From: a bacterium
Lineage (GTDB): Bacteria; Atribacterota; Phoenicimicrobiia; Phoenicimicrobiales; Phoenicimicrobiaceae
Assembly: GCA_018819665.1 (NCBI GenBank)
Contig: JAHJOY010000249.1
Location: 1 to 10,304, forward strand
Direction: 5' to 3'
Length of the DNA: 10,304 nt
Shown here in pieces: positions 1 to 5,693 of this stretch. Every line of letters begins with the position of its first letter. The first letter of the stretch is position 1. Below the pieces are notes generated by a model that was given only the letters and a program-made list of their open reading frames with translations, was not told where the DNA came from and made no database searches. The translations under genes and the position numbers were made by a program.

Positions 1-56
1 CTCGATACTATCTTATCTTCTGACTCCTGAATACTGGCTTCTGACTTCTTTTCTTT
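1..56. repeat. Degenerate heptad repeat array (CTGRCTY type)
   Basis: The window opens with a 22-base stretch (1-22) that recurs exactly at 3271-3292. From base 20 the sequence reads as successive 7-base units CTGACTC, CTGAATA, then CTGGCTT, CTGACTT, and a looser CTTTTCT to base 54. The same type of units occurs at 2222-2256. No reading frame or RNA gene is visible. An assembly contig may simply have ended inside this repeat. Confidence 0.7.
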
Positions 57-91
57 ACGAGATACGATTCACGAGATACGAGATACGAATT
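57..91. repeat. Heptad tandem repeat (ACGAGAT type), five units
   Basis: Five contiguous 7-base units: ACGAGAT, ACGATTC, then ACGAGAT twice, then ACGAATT. Related arrays are at 2261-2281 (three units) and 5586-5620 (five units, ACGCGAT/ACGCAAT variants). Function is unknown; the design resembles the heptameric STRR repeats described in cyanobacterial spacers, without shared sequence. Confidence 0.8.
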
Positions 92-120
92 TTGTTTTGC
101 GCTCTTCGTTTTTCGCTATA

Positions 121-197
121 TACTATACGCTAACACTACACGCTAGGTTTATTCGCTAACGAATAATTTATCGCTAATTACAGTTTTTAGTTTATCT
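121..197. repeat. Degenerate repeats running up to the parB stop codon
   Basis: CGCTAA-containing units (for example at 127-133 and 153-158) are followed by heptads ATTACAG, TTTTTAG (184-190) and TTTATCT (191-197), which end exactly at the parB stop codon. TTTTTAG is also a unit of the 3130-3199 array. No convincing rho-independent terminator for the parA-parB transcript is visible here. Confidence 0.5.
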
Positions 198-1043
198 TTA
201 TTTTAATAACAGGTCAACGATTCTTCGTAAATCTTCTTTGTTATAAAATTCTATATTTATCTTTCCTTTCTTGCCGTCATATAATATGCTTATCTTAGTC
301 CCCAAAACATCTCTTAGTCTTCCCTCTACCTCGGGGAAGTGTTCAATGGTAATATTTTTAACTTTAAATTGCTTTTTTTGCACCTTTCCGATATTTTTAA
401 TCAGGCGCTCGGTATCTCTTACCGATAAATCATTAACTATTATTCTGTCACACGCTGCTTTTTGTACTTCTTCATCTTCTATGCTTAATAATAATTTAGC
501 ATGACCAAAAGATATTTTCCCTTCAGAAATATTTTTTTGTATCTCCGGATTCAGTTTTAACAGCCTGATAGTATTGGCGACCAAAGCCCTGCTCTTTCCG
601 GTTACTTCTGCTAATTCTTGCTGGGTAAGTTTAAACTCATCTACCAATCTTTTGAAGGCATTGGCCTGCTCAACAGGATTAAGATCTTCTCTTTGAATAT
701 TTTCCACCAAGGCAATTTCTAAACTTTTTTCATTGTTAATGCTCTTAATAATTGCCGGTATCTTCTTTAAGCCGATCTCTTTGGCTGCCTTTAATCTCCG
801 CTCCCCGGCAACAATTTCATACCCGTTAGCCATCTTCCTTACTACGATCGGTTGAATTATTCCGTGTTTCTCAATTGACCCTTTCAGTTCTTCCATTTTT
901 TCTTTATCGAAATTTTTACGGGGCTGAAAAAGGTTAGGGGCTACACTTTCTGTATCCATCTCGATTACAAGTTCTTTTTCTTTGTGTTCAGCCTTGGTGG
1001 GGATAAGGGCTTCTAACCCTTTCCCTAATCCTCTTTTAATCAT
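198..1043 (-). CDS. parB: Chromosome-partitioning protein ParB
   Basis: This 281-residue ParB is a CTP-dependent DNA clamp that loads at parS and spreads along origin-proximal DNA so that ParA can segregate sister origins. The N-terminal RGLGKGLEALI (residues 4-14) is the basic motif that in the family stimulates the ParA ATPase. The CTP-binding N-domain carries GERRLKAA (80-87) and ENIQREDLNPVEQA (114-127). A parS-reading helix-turn-helix follows at about 140-164, then ISFGHAKLL (177-185). The C-terminal portion (about 225-281) fits the dimerization domain. The ATG at 1043 lies inside the end of parA, an 8-base overlap typical of translational coupling. Two parS palindromes occur in this window (1879-1894 and 3690-3705). 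The length is normal and no defect is visible. Confidence 0.97.
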   Translation of the reverse strand: MIKRGLGKGLEALIPTKAEHKEKELVIEMDTESVAPNLFQPRKNFDKEKMEELKGSIEKHGIIQPIVVRKMANGYEIVAGERRLKAAKEIGLKKIPAIIKSINNEKSLEIALVENIQREDLNPVEQANAFKRLVDEFKLTQQELAEVTGKSRALVANTIRLLKLNPEIQKNISEGKISFGHAKLLLSIEDEEVQKAACDRIIVNDLSVRDTERLIKNIGKVQKKQFKVKNITIEHFPEVEGRLRDVLGTKISILYDGKKGKINIEFYNKEDLRRIVDLLLK

Positions 1044-1797
1044 TTGATATCACCTCTCGGGCAAATTTTTTATAAGCTATCGCCCCTTTGGATTTTGCAT
1101 CATACAAAACAACGGGCTTGCCATAGCTGGGGGCTTCGCTCACTCTGACATTTCGTGGAACGACTGCCTTAAATATCTTTCCTTTAAAATATTTTTGAAC
1201 CTCCTTAACAACATCGCGGGAAAGATTTGTTCGGCTATCATACATAGTCAGTAAAATCCCTTCGATTTCTAAAGATGAGTTTAGATTTTCTCTGACCAGA
1301 TTTATGGTTTTTAGTAATTGCCCAATGCCTTCTAAGGCATAATATTCACACTGAATGGGAATAATAACCGCATCAGCAGCAGTAAGAGAGTTTATGGTTA
1401 AAAGACCCAGGGAAGGCGGACAATCAATGATTATATAATTATAATCATTTTTAATTGGTTTAATTGCGTGTTTTAATTTGTTTTCCCGAGAGATATAATT
1501 AACTAATTCTATTTCTGCTCCTGCTAATTGAATAGTGGAAGGCAAAATATCTAAATTTTCTACCTGGGTCGGTAAAATGATTTCTTTTATGGGGGTTTGA
1601 TTAATCAAGACATCATAAATACATCTTTTAACTTTTATTTTATCCAAACCTATTCCAGTGCTGGCATTCCCCTGAGGGTCTATGTCGATCAACAAAGTTT
1701 TTCTTTTATGTAAGGCCATAGAAGTGCATAGATTTACTGCGGTAGTTGTTTTGCCTACTCCACCTTTTTGGTTGGTGATTGCCAAGACTTTGGTCAT
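1036..1797 (-). CDS. parA: Chromosome-partitioning ATPase ParA (Soj)
   Basis: ParA/Soj is a deviant-Walker P-loop ATPase of 253 residues that binds DNA as an ATP dimer and moves ParB-parS complexes. In Bacillus subtilis the homologue also regulates DnaA. Visible motifs are the deviant Walker A KGGVGKTT (11-18, with the signature lysine K11), the A' motif DIDPQGNAST (38-47), Walker B YIIIDCPPSL (121-130) and the C-terminal RNVRVSEAPSYGKPV (215-229), which is characteristic of chromosomal Soj. It lacks the extra N-terminal DNA-binding domain of plasmid ParA proteins. An AGGAG ribosome site sits 7 bases before the ATG. parB follows with an 8-base overlap. A parS palindrome 82 bases upstream suggests that ParB could influence this operon's expression; this is an inference. 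Confidence 0.97.
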   Translation of the reverse strand: MTKVLAITNQKGGVGKTTTAVNLCTSMALHKRKTLLIDIDPQGNASTGIGLDKIKVKRCIYDVLINQTPIKEIILPTQVENLDILPSTIQLAGAEIELVNYISRENKLKHAIKPIKNDYNYIIIDCPPSLGLLTINSLTAADAVIIPIQCEYYALEGIGQLLKTINLVRENLNSSLEIEGILLTMYDSRTNLSRDVVKEVQKYFKGKIFKAVVPRNVRVSEAPSYGKPVVLYDAKSKGAIAYKKFAREVISND

Positions 1798-1814
1798 AGA
1801 TATTCTCCTAAAAT

Positions 1815-1845
1815 GATTACACAGACGAGCATCGGATTACACAGA
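1815..1845. repeat. 11-base direct repeat upstream of parA
   Basis: GATTACACAGA occurs at 1815-1825 and again at 1835-1845, exactly 20 bases apart, with a looser third element (ATTACAGA) at 1850-1857. The spacing is about two helical turns, so a regulator site is conceivable. GATTACACAG-like tandem units are also common in repetitive bacterial spacers, and I prefer that reading. Confidence 0.5.
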
Positions 1846-1878
1846 TTTAATTACAGAACATTTGTTCATGATAATTAA

Positions 1879-1894
1879 TGTTCCACGTGGAACA
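1879..1894. promoter_or_regulatory. parS: parS site 1 (ParB-binding palindrome)
   Basis: TGTTCCACGTGGAACA is a perfect 16-base palindrome. It matches the widespread chromosomal parS consensus TGTTNCACGTGAAACA with a symmetric G in the right half-site. It lies 82 bases upstream of parA and is identical to the copy at 3690-3705. Two identical copies beside a parAB operon make the assignment strong. Confidence 0.93.
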
Positions 1895-1912
1895 GTTATT
1901 TATTAGTACAGG

Positions 1913-1976
1913 TTTACAGTTTTCGGTTGTCAGTTTACTGTTGCAAGATACGTTTAGTATACAGTATATAGTAAAG
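1913..1976. repeat. Heptad tandem repeat array, nine in-phase units
   Basis: From 1913 the sequence falls into in-phase 7-base units: TTTACAG, TTTTCGG, then TTGTCAG, TTTACTG, then TTGCAAG and ATACGTT, then TAGTATA, CAGTATA, TAGTAAA to 1975. The first units match the array at 5348-5368, which directly precedes the second copy of the 64-base repeat. Confidence 0.75.
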
Positions 1977-2019
1977 AAAATACAGAGAATAGATGCAAGA
2001 TAAATTAGTTGTTAATTTG

Positions 2020-2083
2020 TTGTGTTTTATGTTATTGCCACGAATCTGGTGTAGGGGGCGGATTCATCCGCCCCAGGTTATTT
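2020..2083. repeat. 64-base dispersed repeat, copy 1
   Basis: This stretch is 61/64 identical to 5366-5429; the differences are at 2037, 2050 and 2075. It contains the perfect inverted repeat GGGGCGGATTCATCCGCCCC at 2055-2074 (9-base arms, 2-base centre), preceded by GTAG. It is a non-coding, mobile-looking element of unknown function. Confidence 0.85.
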
Positions 2084-2087
2084 AGTA

Positions 2088-2128
2088 GACAGGCGGGACT
2101 GCCCTCGTGAAAACGGGGGACGCCTGTC
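2088..2128. repeat. Nested palindrome with GAAA loop
   Basis: Outer arms GACAGGCG (2088-2095) and CGCCTGTC (2121-2128) enclose an inner stem CCCTCGT (2102-2108) and ACGGGGG (2113-2119), closed by GAAA (2109-2112). The inner stem is fully paired with one T-G wobble. The related element at 5481-5499 has the same outer arms but only a 3-base centre, so this copy carries an extra inner hairpin. The element is followed by CCTAC. Confidence 0.75.
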
Positions 2129-2139
2129 CTACAGTTAGT

Positions 2140-2220
2140 GGGTTCGATGAATCGAACTACCTACCTTAATTCAGAGACAGGTGAGTCTGTCCTTTGGGCG
2201 CGATGCATCGTGCCCCTACA
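2140..2220. repeat. Cluster of three short palindromes
   Basis: Three elements lie in a row. GTTCGAT-GA-ATCGAAC is at 2142-2157, a partly decayed version of 5446-5465. GACAG-N6-CTGTC is at 2176-2191, a decayed relative of 5481-5499. GGGCGCGAT-GC-ATCGTGCCC is at 2196-2215, with a 9-base stem and one G-T wobble, followed by CCTAC. They share a small 2-base centre and a CCTAC tail but have different stem sequences. Confidence 0.7.
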
Positions 2221-2221
2221 T

Positions 2222-2281
2222 CGGACTCCTGGCTCCTGGATTCTGACTTCTATTTTCTCTGCGAGATACGAGATACGAATT
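2222..2281. repeat. Heptad tandem repeats (CTGRCTY then ACGAGAT)
   Basis: In-phase 7-base units CGGACTC, CTGGCTC, then CTGGATT, CTGACTT and CTATTTT fill 2222-2256. They pass into GCGAGAT, ACGAGAT and ACGAATT at 2261-2281. The same two unit types occur in the same order at 20-91, so the pair is a composite repeat. Confidence 0.75.
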
Positions 2282-2354
2282 TATTTTTGCGTTTTTCGCT
2301 TTTCGTTTTTGCTTTTTATAATATATAACTTATATTATCAAAAATATTTCAAAA

Positions 2355-3086
2355 TTACAAAGGTCTTTTTTGAGGGAGACCTTCTTTTCTGGGGTATTTC
2401 GAAGGAGTATCTTTTATTTTCTTGATTATCAAAAGATGTCTTTCCTGATTTATAAAGGGAATTCTAACGTTTTCCACTCCAATCAGCTCTCCGCCTAAAA
2501 ACTGAACTGTCTTGAGAGCTTTATCGATTTCTTCCTTATACGATCTTCCTTTTTGCGCCACAAATAACCCCCCCACCCTTACCAAAGGAAGACAATATTC
2601 GCTTAAAGTGCTCAAAAGGGCTACCGCTCTGGATAGTACTATATCGTACTTCTCCCGGTAATCCGGGCATTTCCCGAAAGCTTCTGCTCTGCCATTAAGT
2701 ACCTCAACTTTCTGAAAATTTATTTCTTCGATTATTTTTTCTAAAAATATGGTCTTTTTCTTTCTTGCTTCCAGGAGAGACAAACTAATTGAAGGGCATA
2801 CTATTTTAATGGGTATACCTGGGAAACCTGCGCCTGTACCCACATCAATAATACTTATTCCTTCTATGTTAATATACTTATTGATAACCTTTATACAGCT
2901 AATAGAATCTAAAAAATGCTTAATAATTATTTCCTGTGGTGTTTTTAAAGAAGTTAAGTTTATTTTTTGATTCCATTGGACTAATAACTCTAAATATCGG
3001 GAAAATTTTTTAATCTGCTCTTTATGGAGATTAATTCCCATTTTTTGGGCACCGTCAATTAAAATACTTTCATCTTCTTTAAACAA
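2355..3086 (-). CDS. rsmG: 16S rRNA (guanine-527-N7)-methyltransferase RsmG (GidB)
   Basis: RsmG transfers a methyl group from S-adenosylmethionine to N7 of G527 in 16S rRNA. This 243-residue protein carries the family's NLTSL/HFLDS N-terminal region (43-62), the AdoMet-binding glycine loop DVGTGAGFPG (81-90), LSRAVA (151-156) and a basic C-terminal tail ending in a KYPRKEG/KRP pattern typical of the family. The start is a TTG at 3086, preceded by AGAGGAG about 8 bases upstream; no in-frame ATG near the N-terminus fits better. In most genomes mnmG lies between mnmE and rsmG. Here 668 bases of non-coding DNA take its place. The stop is close to a repeat-rich spacer of 557 bases before parA. 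Confidence 0.96.
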   Translation of the reverse strand: MFKEDESILIDGAQKMGINLHKEQIKKFSRYLELLVQWNQKINLTSLKTPQEIIIKHFLDSISCIKVINKYINIEGISIIDVGTGAGFPGIPIKIVCPSISLSLLEARKKKTIFLEKIIEEINFQKVEVLNGRAEAFGKCPDYREKYDIVLSRAVALLSTLSEYCLPLVRVGGLFVAQKGRSYKEEIDKALKTVQFLGGELIGVENVRIPFINQERHLLIIKKIKDTPSKYPRKEGLPQKRPL

Positions 3087-3106
3087 AAAATAAATCTCCT
3101 CTTTAA

Positions 3107-3199
3107 ATAGTCGTTAGTATTAATACAAGTTATTAGTTTATAGTTTTTAGTTTTTAGATAAGAAAAATCAGTTTTCATTTATCAGTTCTTAGTAAGTAG
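3107..3199. repeat. Long heptad tandem repeat array (TTWTYAG type)
   Basis: Ten consecutive in-phase 7-base units run from 3130 to 3199: TTATTAG, TTTATAG, then TTTTTAG twice, then ATAAGAA, AAATCAG, then TTTTCAT, TTATCAG, then TTCTTAG and TAAGTAG. Most end in AG. The leading ATAGTCG and TTAGTAT (3107-3120) match units at 5204-5217. No plausible ORF is present. Confidence 0.8.
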
Positions 3200-3220
3200 A
3201 ATCGTATTGCTTGTTGTATT

Positions 3221-3255
3221 GACTGGTAGACCGGAAGACCGGGCGACCGGTAGAC
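3221..3255. repeat. Octad tandem repeat (GACCGGNN)
   Basis: Four 8-base units GACTGGTA, GACCGGAA, then GACCGGGC, GACCGGTA are followed by a partial GAC. A reverse-oriented, more degenerate relative lies near 5270-5292. This is the only clearly 8-periodic array in the window. Confidence 0.8.
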
Positions 3256-3262
3256 TATTTTT

Positions 3263-3368
3263 ACTCAATACTCGATACTATCTTATCTTCTGCTTTCTGT
3301 CTTCTATTCTCTGATTTTTTCTTCTTTCTTAACTATACGCTAAACGCTGTACACTGTACGCTAATTAT
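3263..3368. repeat. Mixed heptad repeats, including the 22-base repeat shared with the window start
   Basis: Units ACTCAAT and ACTCGAT (3263-3276) lead into a 22-base segment at 3271-3292 identical to bases 1-22. A pyrimidine-rich stretch follows. At 3334-3361 come heptads TATACGC, TAAACGC, then TGTACAC, TGTACGC, the same family as the CGCTAA units at 121-160. Confidence 0.7.
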
Positions 3369-3370
3369 CT

Positions 3371-3414
3371 TAACTAACTAACCAGGTAACCAACTAACTA
3401 GCTAACTATTTAAC
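3371..3414. repeat. Tetramer repeat (TAAC)n abutting a DnaA box
   Basis: Eleven in-phase 4-base units, mostly TAAC with CAGG, CAAC, TAGC and TATT variants. The array ends at base 3414, immediately before the DnaA box at 3415. A reverse-complement relative (AGTT units) is at 6309-6344. Confidence 0.75.
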
Positions 3415-3434
3415 TTTTCCACAATTTATCCACA
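3415..3434 (+). promoter_or_regulatory. DnaA-box doublet 1
   Basis: TTTTCCACA (3415-3423) and the consensus box TTATCCACA (3426-3434) are in the same orientation with starts 11 bases apart, one helical turn. Strongly AT-rich DNA follows. The arrangement is repeated at 3655-3674. Together they suggest cooperative DnaA binding and either an origin sub-region or a DnaA-titrating site. Confidence 0.75.
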
Positions 3435-3654
3435 TAAATAAAATAATATTAAATACTATGATTTAAGCCCATTTTAATTCAAATATTAAAAAACTACAAT
3501 CAAAAAACTTTTTTAATTTGTAAAGTCGTAATTCGTTGATACAAATAAGATAATTAAACATTTTACATAAGTAATTTTTATCTTATTTTTTTATGCGGAT
3601 ATTTGATTTATTTGAGGAGATAACTTAAAAGATTTAATTCTAACCAATTTAAAG
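3435..3654. other. AT-rich spacer between two DnaA-box doublets
   Basis: This stretch is almost entirely A and T, with many A and T runs, and contains no ORF. It could serve as a duplex-unwinding element if this is an active origin part. I could not find a convincing row of DnaA-trio triplets (CTA/TTA) next to the boxes, nor a clear promoter for rsmG. Confidence 0.4.
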
Positions 3655-3674
3655 TTTTCCACAGTTTATTCACA
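3655..3674 (+). promoter_or_regulatory. DnaA-box doublet 2
   Basis: TTTTCCACA (3655-3663) and TTATTCACA (3666-3674, one mismatch to consensus) repeat the orientation and 11-base spacing of the doublet at 3415-3434. The second box ends 15 bases before the parS palindrome. Confidence 0.7.
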
Positions 3675-3689
3675 ATTCATTTTTTAAAA

Positions 3690-3705
3690 TGTTCCACGTG
3701 GAACA
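3690..3705. promoter_or_regulatory. parS: parS site 2 (ParB-binding palindrome)
   Basis: TGTTCCACGTGGAACA is identical to the site at 1879-1894. It lies 15 bases from a DnaA-box doublet and 50 bases from the end of mnmE. With site 1 it forms a two-site ParB loading zone spanning rsmG and its flanking spacers. Confidence 0.93.
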
Positions 3706-3754
3706 TTGCCCTTTTAAGAAAAACTTTTTTACTGTATTATGAAAAATTAATCTA

Positions 3755-5167
3755 TTATTTCCCGATACAAAAACGAGAAAATATATCGTTAACTATTTCA
3801 TCATTAATAGAATCTCCGGTTATTTCGCCCAGAGAATCCAGGGCATCTTTTAAATCGATAGTTAAAAAATCATAAGTTATTTTCCCCTTCAAACCTAACA
3901 ATACATGTTCTAACGCCTGTTTTGCTCTATTTAGTTGGTTTGCCTGCCTCACATTATTTATAACCACTCCGTTTTCCGGTATCACCAACCCCTCTATAGC
4001 TGCTCTGGCCAGCTTTTCTTCTAACTCTTCTATGCCAATCTTTTCTTTCAAAGACATCTTTATGCTATCCTTAACATCTAAAAGACTAAGCAGCTTCTCT
4101 CTATCAATCTTCTCGCTTAAATCTATCTTGTTTTCAATTACTATAACCTTTTTGTTTTCATTTTTTTCTTTATTTATTTTTTTAATTACTTCTTTGTCTT
4201 CCAAAGATAAGGGAACGCTTGCATCAAACATAGCCAAAATTAGCTTGGTTTCTTTTAAATGTTTCATCATTTTTTTAATACTTATCTTTTCTATAATATT
4301 TTCTGGATTTTTAAGCCCGGCGGTATCTATAATTTTAAAAGCTATCCCTTTAATATTAATTAACTCTTCAATGGTATCTCTGGTTGTTCCCGGCAAGTGG
4401 GTAACAATAGCCCGGTTTTCTCTTAACAAAGTATTGAAAAGGCTGGATTTCCCTACATTGGCCTTGCCAACTATCAGAGCATTTATCCCTTCTTTGAGTA
4501 TTTTCCCGTAATTCAGGGTCTCTATAAGAAAGTTAATCTCTTTTAAAATATAATTTATATTTTCTTCTACCTTTTTCGGGCTTATCTCTTTAATGTCTTG
4601 GTCGGGAAAATCCATAGGGGCTTCAATCTCTGCGGAAACCCTTATCAACCTGTGCCTCAAATCTGCGATCTTCTTCTTTAGACTTCCTCCCAATTGGGCC
4701 AACGAAGAACTTAAACTCCTCTCAGTTTTAGCCTGAATAAGGTCAATTACTGCTTCCGCCTGGCTTAAATCAATTCTACCGTTTAAAAAGGCTCTTTTAG
4801 TAAATTCTCCCGGCTCAGCCATCCTTGCCCCACAATTAATCACTGTTTCCAGTACTTTCCTGAGAGAGAGTATCCCTCCATGACAATTGAATTCTACAAT
4901 ATCTTCCCGGGTATAAGTTTGGGGTTTTTTCATTAAAACTAAAATAACCTCGTCAATCTTATCCCCGCATTCCGGATCTATTACAAATCCGTAATGAACG
5001 GTATGGCTGAAGAAATTTTTAATCTTTGTTTTATTTAAATTTTTATCTCTAAATACCTCTTGGGCTATTTCTAAGGCTTTTGGGCCGCTTATTCTAACAA
5101 TGCCGATTCCGCTTTCTCCAATTGGGGTAGAAATAGCAGCAATGGTATCATTTTCCCAAAATTTCAT
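3755..5167 (-). CDS. mnmE: tRNA uridine-5-carboxymethylaminomethyl modification GTPase MnmE (TrmE)
   Basis: MnmE works with MnmG to install carboxymethylaminomethyl-type groups on C5 of the wobble uridine of certain tRNAs. The N-terminal tetrahydrofolate-binding domain begins NDTIAAISTPIG. A helical domain surrounds an embedded Ras-like GTPase with G1 GKANVGKSS, PGTTRD, DTAG and NKID, and the protein ends FCIGK, the C-x-G-K tail needed for modification. I chose the ATG at 5167 (470 residues), because AAGGAG at 5175-5180 lies 7 bases from it but only 1 base from the ATG at 5173 (472 residues). Its partner mnmG, normally next door, is not in this window. Spacers of about 520 and 668 bases isolate the gene on either side. 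Confidence 0.97.
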   Translation of the reverse strand: MKFWENDTIAAISTPIGESGIGIVRISGPKALEIAQEVFRDKNLNKTKIKNFFSHTVHYGFVIDPECGDKIDEVILVLMKKPQTYTREDIVEFNCHGGILSLRKVLETVINCGARMAEPGEFTKRAFLNGRIDLSQAEAVIDLIQAKTERSLSSSLAQLGGSLKKKIADLRHRLIRVSAEIEAPMDFPDQDIKEISPKKVEENINYILKEINFLIETLNYGKILKEGINALIVGKANVGKSSLFNTLLRENRAIVTHLPGTTRDTIEELINIKGIAFKIIDTAGLKNPENIIEKISIKKMMKHLKETKLILAMFDASVPLSLEDKEVIKKINKEKNENKKVIVIENKIDLSEKIDREKLLSLLDVKDSIKMSLKEKIGIEELEEKLARAAIEGLVIPENGVVINNVRQANQLNRAKQALEHVLLGLKGKITYDFLTIDLKDALDSLGEITGDSINDEIVNDIFSRFCIGK

Positions 5168-5182
5168 AAGCATTCTCCTTAT

Positions 5183-5252
5183 TTAGTCGTTAGTCGATAG
5201 TGAATAGTCGTTAGTATTAAATACAAATTGCAAGATACAAGATGCAAGTTTA
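5183..5252. repeat. Heptad tandem repeat array, ten in-phase units
   Basis: Units run TTAGTCG twice, then ATAGTGA, ATAGTCG, then TTAGTAT, TAAATAC, then AAATTGC, AAGATAC, then AAGATGC and AAGTTTA. The unit sequence drifts gradually along the array while the 7-base phase is kept. The array starts 9 bases upstream of the mnmE ribosome site, so it lies in the mnmE leader or promoter region. Confidence 0.8.
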
Positions 5253-5365
5253 TTCTATGTTATCCAATTACTCGGTTTACCTGTTTTCCAGATAGTACTT
5301 ATTCACCAATTTGCCGATTGAATTAGTTGTTGGTATAAAATAACGGGTTTACAGTTTTCTGTTTA
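5253..5365. repeat. Octad-like and heptad units before the 64-base repeat
   Basis: 5270-5292 on the reverse strand reads as degenerate 8-base units AACAGGTA and AACCGAGT, like the GACCGGNN array at 3221-3255. At 5348-5368 come heptads TTTACAG, TTTTCTG and TTTATTG, matching those at 1913-1933. Confidence 0.5.
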
Positions 5366-5429
5366 TTGTGTTTTATGTTATTACCACGAATCTGGCGTAG
5401 GGGGCGGATTCATCCGCCCCGGGTTATTT
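5366..5429. repeat. 64-base dispersed repeat, copy 2
   Basis: 61/64 identical to 2020-2083. It contains the perfect palindrome GGGGCGGATTCATCCGCCCC at 5401-5420. An ORF can be read through it on the plus strand, but it is made wholly of repeat sequence and is not a gene. Confidence 0.85.
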
Positions 5430-5445
5430 GTTATTTTTGTTTAGC

Positions 5446-5499
5446 GGGTTCGATGAATCGAACCCCTACCTTAATTAATAGACAGGCGAGACGCCTGTC
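5446..5499. repeat. Two adjacent palindromes of the GTAGG/CCTAC family
   Basis: GGGTTCGAT-GA-ATCGAACCC (5446-5465, perfect 9-base arms) is followed by CCTACC. GACAGGCG-AGA-CGCCTGTC (5481-5499, perfect 8-base arms) is followed by CTAC. Decayed or expanded relatives of both lie at 2088-2191 in the rsmG-parA spacer. Neither is followed by the T-run expected of a terminator. Confidence 0.8.
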
Positions 5500-5585
5500 C
5501 TACGGTTTTAGAATAATCTTTGAGGGTGTATGCAATACACCCCTGCTTTCTATTCTCTAATAATTTTTCGTCTTCTTCTTTCCTC

Positions 5586-5620
5586 GCGCAATACGCGATA
5601 CGCAATACGCGATACGAAAA
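5586..5620. repeat. Heptad tandem repeat (ACGCGAT/ACGCAAT), five units
   Basis: GCGCAAT, ACGCGAT, then ACGCAAT, ACGCGAT, then ACGAAAA. This is a sequence variant of the ACGAGAT arrays at 57-91 and 2261-2281, keeping the ACG anchor and the 7-base phase. Confidence 0.8.
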
Positions 5621-5693
5621 TAAAAAGCATAAAAAGATTAATATTCATCCTGGGGACAATATCTAACTTCTTATGCTTGTTAACAATTCTTTA

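Noticed and set aside
2055..2128. Rho-independent terminator after rsmG
   Set aside because: The hairpins are strong, but neither strand has a T-run directly after the stem.
2138..2425. Plus-strand ORF of 95 codons
   Set aside because: It runs through palindromes and heptad repeats and then overlaps the end of rsmG in antisense. No ribosome site or protein-like composition is visible.
3426..3470. DnaA-trio element next to the consensus box
   Set aside because: The bases after TTATCCACA are AT-rich but do not form a regular run of CTA/TTA triplets, and AT-rich DNA gives loose matches by chance.
4032..4511. 159-codon plus-strand ORF opposite mnmE
   Set aside because: It lies wholly antisense to the conserved GTPase domain of mnmE. 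Its serine-, phenylalanine- and leucine-rich translation is what an AT-rich antisense frame gives.
5446..5465. tRNA-like T-arm sequence GGTTCGA with TCGAACC
   Set aside because: It is one half of a simple palindrome with a 2-base centre. No acceptor, D or anticodon arms fit around it, and a related copy at 2142-2157 is equally isolated.
5366..5560. Plus-strand ORF of 64 codons
   Set aside because: It consists of the 64-base repeat and two palindromes, so it is an accident of repeat sequence.
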